The position numbers and the translations under genes are program-made. The notes beneath the pieces are model-generated. The model was not told the DNA's origin and did not search any database. It saw only the letters and a list, made by a program, of their open reading frames with translations. This document shows positions 28,351 to 37,970 of a DNA stretch of 64,000 nucleotides, piece after piece (within the stretch, counting starts at the first letter, position 1; each line of letters begins with the position of its first letter). This stretch comes from Gammaproteobacteria bacterium (GTDB lineage Bacteria > Pseudomonadota > Gammaproteobacteria > Steroidobacterales > GCA-2729495), in NCBI GenBank assembly GCA_029245525.1, contig JAQWPD010000061.1, positions 1 through 64,000 on the forward strand. Direction: 5' to 3'.

Positions 28351-28917
28351 ATGGCAAATTACAGCACTAGCGACTTCAAGTCGGGTCTCAAAATTCTTAT
28401 AGATGGTGACCCATGTTCAATTATTGACAATGAGATTGTGAAGCCTGGCAAAGGGCAGGCATTTAACCGTGTAAAAATACGCAATCTGAAGACTGGGCGT
28501 GTGGTTGATCGCACCTATAAGTCGGGAGAATCTGTTGAGGCTGCTGATGTAATGGAAACAATGATGGAGTTTCTATATAGCGACGGTGAGATGTGGCACT
28601 TTATGGAGCCCACTAGTTTTGAGCAGTATGCTGCAGATCAAGCGTGTGTTGGCGATGCAAAGCTGTGGCTCAAAGAACAGGCGGTTTGCACAGTAACGTT
28701 ATGGAACAGCGATCTGCTGATGGTCGAGCCGCCAAAGTTTGTGGAAATGGCAGTCGTCGAAACTGATCCCGGCGTTCGGGGCGATACCGCATCCGGCGGC
28801 GTCAAGCCTGCAACTCTTGAATCCGGGGCTGTTGTTCGTGTGCCGCTGTTTGTGGAGCAGGGCGAAGTTATAAAGGTTGATACCCGCAGCGGTGAGTATG
28901 TTTCGCGGGTTAAATAA
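28351..28917 (+). CDS. efp: Elongation factor P
   Basis: A 188-residue, three-barrel tRNA-shaped factor that rescues ribosomes stalled on polyproline. The domain I loop reads KPGKGQAF with the modifiable residue K34, the type that receives beta-lysine from EpmA. The C-terminal domains contain [21 protein letters not shown] and [16 protein letters not shown]. The epmA gene lies immediately beyond, convergent, so substrate and modifying enzyme are adjacent. EpmB is not seen in the window and should be encoded elsewhere. Confidence 0.98.
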   Translation: MANYSTSDFKSGLKILIDGDPCSIIDNEIVKPGKGQAFNRVKIRNLKTGRVVDRTYKSGESVEAADVMETMMEFLYSDGEMWHFMEPTSFEQYAADQACVGDAKLWLKEQAVCTVTLWNSDLLMVEPPKFVEMAVVETDPGVRGDTASGGVKPATLESGAVVRVPLFVEQGEVIKVDTRSGEYVSRVK

Positions 28918-28996
28918 CCACTGGTCGTATTTTTACATCGGCATTATGCGGAAGACGTATGTGAGAAGTCTTCGGATACCCAATATTAGTAAGTGT

Positions 28997-29020
28997 CGAT
29001 CAGTTCTGATCGGCATTTTT
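28997..29020 (+). terminator. Likely efp terminator overlapping the epmA stop
   Basis: CGATCA-GTTC-TGATCG (28997-29012) followed by GGCATTTTT can terminate efp on the plus strand. The hairpin contains the epmA stop codon (29000-29002). The stem is short, so efficiency is uncertain. Confidence 0.45.
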
Positions 29021-29977
29021 GTCTGTAGCGGTTTGTAGAGCTAGCGTCTCACTGATCTGCTGGTAGCCTTCGCAGCCCATAATGACTCTGTCGATACCAA
29101 CGGCGACCCCTGAGCAATCCGGCAGACCTGTTTTAAGTGCATTTAGCAGAGCCTCATCTATTATAGGAACTGGCACTCCCGCAGCTGCTCGGATCTTTTG
29201 ATCATTCACAAATCGTTGCCGCTGTTCCTGCGAGTCGGCGAGTTCGTGAAAGCCATTGGCCAGTTCATAGCCCCGATAATAGATTTCGAAACGCTCCGCT
29301 GTACCAGGGAACTCATCACTGAGCCTTGCCAGCAGTGATTGCTCGGCGGGGTAATGGGTTATTACAGTAAGCGTTTCAGGTGGTAGCTTTGGTTCAATAT
29401 GAAGGCTCATTAGTAGATCAAGCCAGCCTTGCCGGTCATCTCCAAGAGCTTTGCGCAGATCAGGCGAGAGCTGATCTGCCAATGTGCTCATCGCGTAATC
29501 AGCGAGTGTCTCGGCCGACGCGTTAAGCGGGTCAAGTCGGGTGGTCTCACGGAATAACTCTCTGTACTGCTGCTGCTCAACTCGGCTAACGGGGTGTGGA
29601 CTTTCACTAGCAAGATGGGTAATAAAGTTGACCGTGTCAGTGATAATCTGTCGCAAACCAAAGTTAATGCGATACCACTCAGCCATCGTAAATTCAGGGT
29701 TGTGCCGGCTGCCGGCCTCACCATCGCGAAACACCCTGCCAATCTCGAAGATATCGCCGCTGCCTTGGGCGAGCAGTTGCTTCAACGCAGATTCGGGAGA
29801 TGGCCTCAAAAACAGCTTGTTGCCAGTGCCGATACAGTTGACATGCGGGTCGGTGACCGCAAAATTGCTGAGTATGGGTGTTTCCACTTCGAGCACATTT
29901 TGCGCCATAAAGTAGGCTCTTGCGTCACGCAGGTATTTGGCCCTAATCTCCAGTCGTTGGCGCATTCCGCTGCGCAT
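29000..29977 (-). CDS. epmA: EF-P beta-lysylation protein EpmA
   Basis: A truncated class II lysyl-tRNA synthetase-like enzyme (also called PoxA, GenX or YjeA) that ligates (R)-beta-lysine to K34 of EF-P. It has 325 residues, equal to E. coli EpmA, and no anticodon-binding domain. Class II motif 2 is FRDGEAGSRHNPEFTMAEW; motif 3 is GVAVGIDRVIMG. The ATG follows the psd TAA directly, so psd and epmA are an operon. Convergence with efp supports the assignment. Confidence 0.96.
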   Translation of the reverse strand: MRSGMRQRLEIRAKYLRDARAYFMAQNVLEVETPILSNFAVTDPHVNCIGTGNKLFLRPSPESALKQLLAQGSGDIFEIGRVFRDGEAGSRHNPEFTMAEWYRINFGLRQIITDTVNFITHLASESPHPVSRVEQQQYRELFRETTRLDPLNASAETLADYAMSTLADQLSPDLRKALGDDRQGWLDLLMSLHIEPKLPPETLTVITHYPAEQSLLARLSDEFPGTAERFEIYYRGYELANGFHELADSQEQRQRFVNDQKIRAAAGVPVPIIDEALLNALKTGLPDCSGVAVGIDRVIMGCEGYQQISETLALQTATDKNADQN

Positions 29978-30847
29978 TTAGTTCAGCGTACCGATGCGCT
30001 CTCCAACTCGTAAGCTGGTGCCAGCTTCCAGCCCTTGTTCCCAGCGCAGCTGCTCCGGGCCAGCAAGAAAGATGACGGTGGAGCCGAGATTAAAGTGGCC
30101 CAGATAGTCGCCTGTCTTATAAGAGGTGTGCGGATCGCTTTTGGTGTGCAGGAAATGATGACCGTTTTTGCGGATGTGTTGCGGAATTTCGCCACCCCAG
30201 GCAGTGGTTATGCTGCCAACATTTAAAGCGCCGACCATAATAACGGCGAATGCGCCGCTCTCTCCGTTAAATATCTGGATAAGCCGTTCGTTTTCGGCAT
30301 ACAAGCTCTGCACCTGAGCGGTAGTGGCCGCATTGACAGAGAGAAGGCCGCCGGGGACATAAATTGATTCGGTGAGTGTTCCTGCTATGGGCATATGAAT
30401 GCGATGGTAGTTATAAGGCGCGAGATACACCGTCGCGAAGCTGCCATTTCTAAAAGGCTGGGCGGCAAGATCCGAGCTTGCGAACAACTGCTCGACCGTA
30501 TAGTCAATACCTTTTGCTTGAATGAGTTTTGAACCGTGGATCAGGCCTGATTGGGCGAGCGTGCCATCTGCCGGGGAGCACACAGCACCGTGACTTTCAT
30601 CAATTGGTCGTGCGCCATCTTTAAGTTTGCGTGTGAAGAATGCATTGAAGCTTCGGTAGCTGCTAGGATCTGGGCTTTCCGCATCTGACAGCCTGACCTT
30701 ATAAAGTCGAATAAAACTGTTGATAAGCAGGCTCTTTAGTAAAGAATTCTCTGACAGAGCGGCGCGACGTACAATCTTGCCCATGAACGCAGCTGGCAGG
30801 AGTCGTTGCAGGCGCACCAGCAGGCTTTCTTGAATTGGCTTTTTCAT
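29978..30847 (-). CDS. psd: Phosphatidylserine decarboxylase proenzyme
   Basis: An inner-membrane-associated enzyme making phosphatidylethanolamine from phosphatidylserine. The proenzyme cleaves itself at the Ser of NLGSTVIFLAGP to create the pyruvoyl cofactor; the LGST motif is intact. Other family segments are SYRSFNAFFTRKL, PADGTLAQSG and YHRIHMPIAGTL. The start is set at MKKPIQESLLVRLQRLLP (289 residues), which aligns with family starts; an alternative in-frame ATG pair at 30895 would add 16 residues. Neither has a strong ribosome-binding site. It is followed by epmA without a gap. Confidence 0.95.
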   Translation of the reverse strand: MKKPIQESLLVRLQRLLPAAFMGKIVRRAALSENSLLKSLLINSFIRLYKVRLSDAESPDPSSYRSFNAFFTRKLKDGARPIDESHGAVCSPADGTLAQSGLIHGSKLIQAKGIDYTVEQLFASSDLAAQPFRNGSFATVYLAPYNYHRIHMPIAGTLTESIYVPGGLLSVNAATTAQVQSLYAENERLIQIFNGESGAFAVIMVGALNVGSITTAWGGEIPQHIRKNGHHFLHTKSDPHTSYKTGDYLGHFNLGSTVIFLAGPEQLRWEQGLEAGTSLRVGERIGTLN

Positions 30848-31054
30848 GATTACTGTGTTGTTTTTTCCATCGTCATTGCCAGATGAGTTCATCATCGGGC
30901 ATCCGTTTCTTCGGTATTTGCAGTGGATTAGAGGCTATCATGGCGACTTGTGGTTGCCTGGGCAAGCCCGAGTCCTGCTTGCGGCGGCTATCTTACATGC
31001 AGAACAGCGTTTGTTTGATAGGTTTCTATTCGAAGAGTTTTGATTGAGTAAGCT

Positions 31055-31960
31055 ATGGATTATGCATTTCAGTACCCGGAAGCATCGTTAACAGTCGGTG
31101 CAGCCATTGAAAGCGTTGCCTCGCATCTGGCTGCAGCCCCACTTTGGTATGGCCACGGCACTGACAATCCTGATGATGAAGCCGCGTGGTTAGTGGTTCA
31201 CATGTGCGGCATCAATTACCCAATCCCCGATGGCGCATACGCAAAGCCGGTGACTCCACAGCAGTTGCAGTGCATCGATGAGTTGCTGAGTCGACGGATT
31301 ACAGAAAGACAGCCATTGCCGTATTTGCTCAATGAGGCCTGGTTCGCGGGTTTGAAGTTTTTTGTCGATGAGCGGGTGCTGATACCGCGTTCCCCTTTCG
31401 CCGAATTAATTGCCGAGGGCTTTCAGCCCTGGCTCGGTGATATAGAGCCCCGACGCATTTTAGAAATTGGCACTGGCAGCGGGTGTATCGCCATTGCGTG
31501 CGCGCTGGCCTTTCCGGATGCTGAGGTGGTGGCCACCGATATATCCCCGGATGCTCTGGCGGTAGCCCGCCAGAATGTTGCCCGGCATCAGCTTGAGGAT
31601 CGCGTGCAGTTGCTCGAGGCGGACTTGTTTAATGGTGTGCCGGGAAAATTCGACCTAATTGTTACCAACCCGCCGTATGTGCCGGTTGAGGCCGCCAACA
31701 ACCTCCCCGAGGAATATAATCATGAGCCTGTGCTTGCGCTTAAATCCGGCAATGATGGCCTGGACGCTGCCCGGGGCATACTTCGCGACAGTGCTGCTCA
31801 CATGCAGTCGCACGCCATATTGTTTCTGGAGGTGGGCGCTCAGTGGGACGCATTGGACAGGGCTTGTCCCGAATTACCCTTTATGTGGCTGGAATTCGAG
31901 CATGGCGGCGAAGGCATTGCTATGATTGCAGCTCAGTCTCTAGTGACAGCTAATCGGTAG
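31055..31960 (+). CDS. prmB: 50S ribosomal protein L3 glutamine methyltransferase
   Basis: A 301-residue SAM-dependent enzyme that N5-methylates a glutamine of ribosomal protein L3. The N-terminal helical domain ends near residue 105, followed by the SAM site ILEIGTGSGCIAIA and the catalytic NPPYVP. The segment RVLIPRSPFAELI is typical of PrmB, where PrmC has VLIPRPDTE. It is followed 57 bases on by aroC, as in many gammaproteobacteria. The gap to the divergent psd is 207 bases and shows no gene. Confidence 0.95.
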   Translation: MDYAFQYPEASLTVGAAIESVASHLAAAPLWYGHGTDNPDDEAAWLVVHMCGINYPIPDGAYAKPVTPQQLQCIDELLSRRITERQPLPYLLNEAWFAGLKFFVDERVLIPRSPFAELIAEGFQPWLGDIEPRRILEIGTGSGCIAIACALAFPDAEVVATDISPDALAVARQNVARHQLEDRVQLLEADLFNGVPGKFDLIVTNPPYVPVEAANNLPEEYNHEPVLALKSGNDGLDAARGILRDSAAHMQSHAILFLEVGAQWDALDRACPELPFMWLEFEHGGEGIAMIAAQSLVTANR

Positions 31961-32017
31961 CTGTTAGCGTTACGGATTTTTGTGTTCGTAACAGTAATTT
32001 ACGAAAAAGGCACGCAC

Positions 32018-33121
32018 ATGGCGGGTAATTCAATAGGACAGTTGTTCAAAGTGACCACTTTCGGTGAGAGTCATGGTCCCTCGCTGGGCGCCATTATTGA
32101 TGGTTGTCCTCCCGGAATGGAGTTGTCGCCTGAAGATATTCAGCCGGATGTTGAGCGTCGCAAGACGGGTAAATCGCGACACACCAGCCAGCGGCGCGAG
32201 CCCGATACCGTTAATATTTTGTCGGGAGTTTTTGAAGGTGTGACCACCGGAATGCCGATTGGCATTGTGATTGAGAACACCAACCAGAAGTCGAAGGACT
32301 ATAGCAAAATTAAAGACCGGTTCAGACCCGGGCATGCTGATTATACCTATCAGATGAAGTACGGCGTCCGTGACTACCGTGGTGGTGGTCGATCATCCGC
32401 CCGTGAAACAGTTATGCGAGTGGCGGCGGGTGCCGTTGCCCGCAAGTATTTGCGCGAGAAGCTAGGCATTGAGATTCATGCATGGTTGGCTCAGTTGGGC
32501 CCTATCAAACTTGATTGTGTCGATATCAGTACCGTCGATGACAATCCTTTTTTCTGTGCAGATCCGTCGCGGGTTGCCGAGCTTGAAACGTATATGGATG
32601 CATTGCGTAAAGAGGGTGATTCGGTTGGCGCACGCGTGAATGTTATTGCTACTCGTGTGCCTGTCGGTCTGGGCGAGCCTGTATTTGACAAGCTTGATGC
32701 TGACATTGCGCATGCAATGATGGGTATTCAAGCAGTGAAGGGCGTGGAAATTGGTGATGGGTTTGCGGTGATTGAACAAAAAGGTACGGAGCATCGCGAT
32801 GAAATGTTCCCGGCACCTGATGGTTTCGATGGAAATGCTGCTGGTGGCACCCTCGGCGGGATATCCTCTGGTCAGGATGTTTTTGTAAGCGTTGCATTGA
32901 AGCCCACATCGAGCATTCGGTTGCCGGGCAAAACTGTGAACGTGTTGGGCGAGCCGGTCGATGTAGTGACTACCGGGCGGCATGATCCTTGTGTAGGCTT
33001 GCGGGCAGCGCCGATCGCTGAGGCGATGTTGGCCATTGTATTGCTGGATCATTTCCTCCGTCAGCGCGGGCAAAATGCTGATGTGAAGCCATCTACGCCG
33101 GATATCATGGCGCAAAAGTAA
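32018..33121 (+). CDS. aroC: Chorismate synthase
   Basis: The last shikimate-pathway enzyme, an FMN-dependent 1,4-elimination from EPSP to chorismate, leading to aromatic amino acids and folate. The start ATG at 32018 ([20 protein letters not shown]) is supported by AAGG seven bases upstream; an open frame 12 codons longer exists. Motifs include [41 protein letters not shown] and [17 protein letters not shown]. The length is 367 residues, as expected. Confidence 0.97.
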   Translation: MAGNSIGQLFKVTTFGESHGPSLGAIIDGCPPGMELSPEDIQPDVERRKTGKSRHTSQRREPDTVNILSGVFEGVTTGMPIGIVIENTNQKSKDYSKIKDRFRPGHADYTYQMKYGVRDYRGGGRSSARETVMRVAAGAVARKYLREKLGIEIHAWLAQLGPIKLDCVDISTVDDNPFFCADPSRVAELETYMDALRKEGDSVGARVNVIATRVPVGLGEPVFDKLDADIAHAMMGIQAVKGVEIGDGFAVIEQKGTEHRDEMFPAPDGFDGNAAGGTLGGISSGQDVFVSVALKPTSSIRLPGKTVNVLGEPVDVVTTGRHDPCVGLRAAPIAEAMLAIVLLDHFLRQRGQNADVKPSTPDIMAQK

Positions 33122-33230
33122 CGCGATAAGCCCTTGGGCTGGCGCTAATTAATCCCATATTCTTACGCGGCTTAGTTGCAAGCGCAGGCTTACGGGCAGT
33201 TTTCTACAGATTTATACAGGTTTTAGAGCA

Positions 33231-34253
33231 ATGAAAGATAAAGTGAATGTGGCGGTAGTGGGCGCAACCGGAGCGGTTGGCGAAGCTATGATCCAAATTC
33301 TGGAGCAGCGGGATTTTCCGGTTGGCAAACTGGTGCCTTTGGCCAGTGAGCGTTCATTGGGCAAGCGGGTTGAGTTTCGTGGTAAGCATATTTCGTGTGA
33401 GTTGCTCGATGACTACGATTTTTCATCGTGCGATATTGCATTGTTCTCAGCGGGTGGCAGTGTCTCTGAACAGTTCGCACCGATTGCCGGTGCGGCTGGA
33501 TGTGTTGTTATCGATAACACCTCGTATTTTCGGAGAGAAAAAGACATTCCTTTGGTTATTCCTGAAGTAAACCCGGAGGCAATCAAAAACTATGCGCCTG
33601 CTAATATTATTGCGAACCCCAATTGCTCAACCATTCAGATGCTGGTGGCGTTAAAGCCTATTTATGATGCGGTGGGTATTACCCGTATAAATGTTGCGAC
33701 CTATCAAGCTGTTTCTGGAGCAGGGCGCAACTATATGGAAACGCTGGCAACGCAGACCGGAGCGCTAATGAACGGCCGTGATGGCAATCCTGCAGATGGG
33801 TCAAAGCGTATTGCGTTTAATGTGATTCCTCAGATCGATGTTTTTATGCAGAATGGTTACACCAAAGAAGAGATGAAGATGGTTTGGGAAACCCAGAAAA
33901 TTTTTGCTGACGACAGCATTCAGGTGAATCCGACCTGTGTTCGTGTGCCGGTATTTTTTGGTCACTCGGAAGCAGTGCATATCGAGACCCGCGATAAAAT
34001 TTCGGCGGCCGATGCCCTGGCATTGCTCGAAAAAGCGCCGGGTATTACCGTTATTGATGAGCGTGAGTTGGGCGGCTACCCAACTCCGGCTGAGGAGGCT
34101 GTGGGTCAAGACCCCGTTTTTGTAGGGCGTGTTCGTGAAGATATCTCGCACCCTAAAGGCCTGAGTTTGTGGGTGGTCGCGGACAATGTGCGCAAGGGCG
34201 CAGCCCTGAACAGCGTTCAAATCGCAGAGATTTTGGTCAGAGATTATTTATAG
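33231..34253 (+). CDS. asd: Aspartate-semialdehyde dehydrogenase
   Basis: An NADP-dependent enzyme converting aspartyl phosphate to the semialdehyde, feeding lysine, diaminopimelate, threonine and methionine synthesis. It has 340 residues: Rossmann motif VVGATGAVGEAM near residues 9-20, catalytic C132 in ANPNCSTIQM, and the active-site HSEAVHIET. The form resembles the shorter Gram-positive-like Asd2 lineage common in Pseudomonas relatives. It lies directly upstream of fimV, a conserved pairing. Confidence 0.96.
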   Translation: MKDKVNVAVVGATGAVGEAMIQILEQRDFPVGKLVPLASERSLGKRVEFRGKHISCELLDDYDFSSCDIALFSAGGSVSEQFAPIAGAAGCVVIDNTSYFRREKDIPLVIPEVNPEAIKNYAPANIIANPNCSTIQMLVALKPIYDAVGITRINVATYQAVSGAGRNYMETLATQTGALMNGRDGNPADGSKRIAFNVIPQIDVFMQNGYTKEEMKMVWETQKIFADDSIQVNPTCVRVPVFFGHSEAVHIETRDKISAADALALLEKAPGITVIDERELGGYPTPAEEAVGQDPVFVGRVREDISHPKGLSLWVVADNVRKGAALNSVQIAEILVRDYL

Positions 34254-34367
34254 GCTATAGTTTATATTGTAATTTCGTGCACTTAGTTTGGATTTATAGA
34301 CCAAATTCATGATACTTCTTGGCTCCATTTATTAACTTTTTCTCCTGAATATTCCGGGAACGTAGAT

Positions 34368-36995
34368 ATGCTGCGCAGTCTGATTGCCTTAGCTTTTATA
34401 ATTTTTCTTTCATTTTCGACGGTGGTATCCGCCTTATCTGTCGGCGAAATTGAACTGGGTTCTTCACTGAATCAACCGTTCAGCGCGGACGTGGTATTGG
34501 CTGCGTCTAAGCCTGAAGAGATTGAGACCGTGACTGCGTCTCTCGCCTCTCAGGAAGCCTTTGATAATTACGGTCTGGATCGGCCGGAGTTTTTGCGTGA
34601 TATCACCTTTAGTGTAAGGCGCACCGGTCCACGCGATGCGGTCCTTGAGTTGCGTGGCTCACTCCCGGTGCTCGAGCCGTTCCTTACGCTGCTGGTTAAG
34701 TTCAGCTGGTCGTCGGGTAATTTGTTGCGCGAATACACCGTGCTGCTGGACCCCCCCGTATTTGATGCGCTTGTTAATGGTGCTCCGGTGAAACAAGCTG
34801 TGATTTCTGCGCCAGTGTCTGCGGCTACCCCGGAAGTAAGCTCTCAGGCTGTCGCCGCTCCAGTTATTCCGGCAAGCACTGCACAGAATCGTGCCGCACC
34901 TGCCAGGGTAAGCCGTCAGCCTCAGTATTCGGGTGAGACCTATGGTCCGATCCGCAATGGGCAATCTCTGTGGGCTATCGCTGATCGCGTTCGTGCTGGC
35001 ACTGATGCCAGCGTAAACCAGATGATGGTGGCCTTGTTTCGTGCAAACCCTGAAGCATTTATGGGCAATATTAATCGTCTGAAAGCGGGTTCAGTTTTGC
35101 GCGTACCTGCCGCACCGATGGACGGCGTAAGTCGGAGTGAAGCAACTGCTGAAGTTGCTGCCCAGAAAGAAGCTTGGCGCAGCGGAGGTAGGGTGAGCCC
35201 TTCTCCGGAGGTTTTGGCACAGCCTGCGCAGTTGAAGTTGGTTGCCCCTTCTGCCAGTGCCGCTAGCGGTGACGGTGTTGCAGCACCTGGCCCCGCGGAG
35301 AGTTCTGATGCACAGAGTGGCGAAATCGCTGCTTTACGTGATGGCCTCGAAGAAGCTCAGCGTTTGCTGCAGGTTCGTGATGCCGAGTTACAGGCTTTGC
35401 AGCAGCGTTTAGCTGAGCTGGAAGGCAGCCTGCTTGCCGATAGCAGGGCTGGCAACTCAGCCATGGTGGAAGAACTGCCTATTAATGACTTCGCCGATGA
35501 TGCAGAAAGCTTGCCCGGTGTGGATGCCACAGCATTGGCTGTTGAGACTGATGCAGAGGTGGCAGAGGTTTTTGAAGAGGTCCCTGCTGACGCTGCTGTC
35601 GTTCCATCGCCCAATAGTGGAAGTTCAGCAACCGGCACTTTACTGGGCGTGTTGGGCAGCATCTGGTTGTGGATCGGTTTGGCTGTTGTCATCGTCGTTG
35701 GTCTCGTGTTCTTTCGCAGTAAGAAAGCAGCGCCTGCTATAGGGTCTTTGTTTGATGAGAATGAGGTGACCGCCAAGACTGTTGAAGACCGCGGTGCCCC
35801 AATAGCGCAGGCCTTGCCTGAAGGCTTTAAACCATTGTCTACCGATTCATCAATAGTGGTAGAAGAAGGTCTGTCCGAAGAATTTTTAAAACAACCTATT
35901 GATAGTCCTGAGTCGGACCGCTATGGGGATTCTGGCAACAGCTCTTCTGAGTTTAATCAGTCTGGCGATCTGAATGACGATGGTGCCCCCTTTGAGAAGA
36001 CAGGCAGCAGTGAGACAACTATTAATCTGGATAGCTCTGACCCGATTGCCCAAGCAGATTTTCATCTGGCCTATGGTCTTTATGATCAGGCTGCAGATAT
36101 TCTTCAAAAGGCACTGGAAGGCGAGCCCGAGAACAAGATAGCGAGACTGAAATTGCTCGAGGTTTATTTTGTCTGGGAGAACAAGGAAGGGTTTATTGGC
36201 GAAGCCCGCACACTTCATCAGCAGATTGGCGGCGGAGCGAATACCGATTGGACTAAAGTGGTCATTATGGGTAAGCAGATTTGCCCAGAAGATGTTTTGT
36301 TCGAGGGCCAAAGCGAAGGCGTTGGTAGCTCTCAAATTCTTGACATTGAGCTAGATTCGACACCTGCTTCTGACGAGTTAGATATGAATCTGGGCGAAGC
36401 CGCTGACGAAGGTTTGGATATTGATTTTGGCAGTAATGACGATTTTCAAGAAGAGGAGGTAGCGTTTGATTTCGATGGTGAGGGCAGTGATGCGCCAACT
36501 TTGGAAACGCCGACTATCGAAGTTCCGGGCTCCGAGTCGCCTACTATGGAGATGCCGGGTGCCGAATCCCCAACCCTGGAAACGCCAACTATTATCATGC
36601 CCACAGTATCTTCTGACTCGGGCTCGATCAGTCTGGATGATCTGGATATTGACCTAGGTGATTTAGATGAGCTCTTAGCTGCTGATGATTTAGCGGCCAC
36701 TCAAAGTAATCTTGTGGATGAACTAGCGGCTGATGACCCCGATGTTGTCGACGACACCATGACGATGATTGTTGGCAAAATCGATATTTCTGAGGTATCG
36801 CCTGAAGCATTAGCTAATGCTGATGCTTCAGCAGAGGGTGGCGGTAGCGATGTTGGCACAAAGCTGGATTTGGCTCGTGCTTACATTGAAATGAGTGACC
36901 CGGATGGCGCCCGCAGCATTCTTAATGAGGTGCTGGAAGAAGGTGATGCATCTGCACAGGATGAAGCGCGGCGCCTATTGGAACAGCTCAATTAG
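34368..36995 (+). CDS. fimV: FimV-like polar peptidoglycan-binding protein
   Basis: An 875-residue inner-membrane protein. It has a signal peptide (to about residue 22), the conserved FimV N-terminal domain (LSVGEIELGSSLNQPF), a LysM-like domain at about 190-247 (NGQSLWAIADRVR), a coiled coil at about 319-353, one membrane helix at about 424-449, a TPR-like stretch at about 561-610, a very acidic region, and the C-terminal FimV motif at 833-870 (LDLARAYIEMSDPDGARSIL). FimV binds peptidoglycan and, in Pseudomonas, acts as a polar hub for type IV pili and cAMP signalling. Near 36495-36600 it carries imperfect PGxESPTxExP repeats. It lies between asd and truA as in pseudomonads. Confidence 0.92.
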   Translation: MLRSLIALAFIIFLSFSTVVSALSVGEIELGSSLNQPFSADVVLAASKPEEIETVTASLASQEAFDNYGLDRPEFLRDITFSVRRTGPRDAVLELRGSLPVLEPFLTLLVKFSWSSGNLLREYTVLLDPPVFDALVNGAPVKQAVISAPVSAATPEVSSQAVAAPVIPASTAQNRAAPARVSRQPQYSGETYGPIRNGQSLWAIADRVRAGTDASVNQMMVALFRANPEAFMGNINRLKAGSVLRVPAAPMDGVSRSEATAEVAAQKEAWRSGGRVSPSPEVLAQPAQLKLVAPSASAASGDGVAAPGPAESSDAQSGEIAALRDGLEEAQRLLQVRDAELQALQQRLAELEGSLLADSRAGNSAMVEELPINDFADDAESLPGVDATALAVETDAEVAEVFEEVPADAAVVPSPNSGSSATGTLLGVLGSIWLWIGLAVVIVVGLVFFRSKKAAPAIGSLFDENEVTAKTVEDRGAPIAQALPEGFKPLSTDSSIVVEEGLSEEFLKQPIDSPESDRYGDSGNSSSEFNQSGDLNDDGAPFEKTGSSETTINLDSSDPIAQADFHLAYGLYDQAADILQKALEGEPENKIARLKLLEVYFVWENKEGFIGEARTLHQQIGGGANTDWTKVVIMGKQICPEDVLFEGQSEGVGSSQILDIELDSTPASDELDMNLGEAADEGLDIDFGSNDDFQEEEVAFDFDGEGSDAPTLETPTIEVPGSESPTMEMPGAESPTLETPTIIMPTVSSDSGSISLDDLDIDLGDLDELLAADDLAATQSNLVDELAADDPDVVDDTMTMIVGKIDISEVSPEALANADASAEGGGSDVGTKLDLARAYIEMSDPDGARSILNEVLEEGDASAQDEARRLLEQLN

Positions 36996-37034
36996 GTCTG
37001 AATATTCGTTCGTTCCCGTTTAAATAAGCCACTA

Positions 37035-37880
37035 ATGGGCGACATGTCTTCTGCAACGCATACCCCTGAGATTGATTCACTGTATCGCATCGCTGTTGGT
37101 TTGGAATATGATGGCAGTGCTTATAACGGTTGGCAGATGCAGCCGCACGCACCCAGTATTCAAGCGAGTCTTGCCGAAGCTGCTTCAGTGGTTGCCGCCG
37201 AGCCAATTGCCGTGATCGGTGCCGGTCGCACCGATACCGGTGTGCATGCAACCATGCAAGTTGCGCATTTTGATACCCGTGCACGCCGCGATCCGGAGTC
37301 CTGGCGTCGGGGCATTAACAGTAATCTTCCTGCCGATATAAATGTGCACTGGGCGCGCGCAGTGCCCGACACATTTCATGCCCGGTTTACTGCGGTATCC
37401 CGCGCATACCGTTACCTGATTCTGAACAGAGTTAGTGGCTCAGCATTAGACCGCAAGCACGCGTGGTGGGTGAGAGAGGCACTGGATGTTGTCAGTATGC
37501 AGGAGGCAGCGACTCATTTGCTCGGCAAGCACGATTTCAATGCGTTCAGGGCAGCTTCCTGTCAATCCAACTCAGCAGTCCGCACCATATATGAGCTAAG
37601 TTTGCGCCAGAATGCTTCATGCATCACGCTGGATGTTCGCGGCGATGCGTTTTTACACCATATGATTCGCAACATTATGGGTACTCTGGTTAAGGTAGGC
37701 GCTGGAAACGCATCTCCGGATTGGGTGGCTGAGCTTCTGGCAATGCGCGACCGCAAGCTTTCGGGGGTTACAGCACCTGCGCATGGGCTGTATTTTGTTG
37801 ATGTGATTTATCCTAAAGAGTTTGGTCTGCCAAGCTCCGCGGCAAATGTTTCTCCGCTTACTGGCGATTTACTCTTCTAA
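37035..37880 (+). CDS. truA: tRNA pseudouridine38-40 synthase
   Basis: A 281-residue enzyme making pseudouridine in the anticodon arm. Catalytic D67 lies in IGAGRTDTGVHA; other family segments are YDGSAYNGWQ, YRYLILNR, HDFNAFRAASCQS and RGDAFLHHMIRNIMGTLV. The ATG at 37035 gives MGDMSSATH; an in-frame ATG three codons later is equally possible. In pseudomonads trpF follows truA, but here accD follows after 90 bases and no trpF fragment is visible. Confidence 0.96.
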   Translation: MGDMSSATHTPEIDSLYRIAVGLEYDGSAYNGWQMQPHAPSIQASLAEAASVVAAEPIAVIGAGRTDTGVHATMQVAHFDTRARRDPESWRRGINSNLPADINVHWARAVPDTFHARFTAVSRAYRYLILNRVSGSALDRKHAWWVREALDVVSMQEAATHLLGKHDFNAFRAASCQSNSAVRTIYELSLRQNASCITLDVRGDAFLHHMIRNIMGTLVKVGAGNASPDWVAELLAMRDRKLSGVTAPAHGLYFVDVIYPKEFGLPSSAANVSPLTGDLLF

Positions 37881-37970
37881 ATATTGCGATATTGCGGTTT
37901 TTTTTGAATTTCGTTCTAAATACCGCCGAACAGTGGTGAACAGTAGCGCCGACTCGTTTATTATTCGCGC

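Noticed and set aside
32462-33115. 217-residue antisense frame inside aroC
   Set aside because: Lies wholly within the conserved chorismate synthase frame and has no family resemblance.
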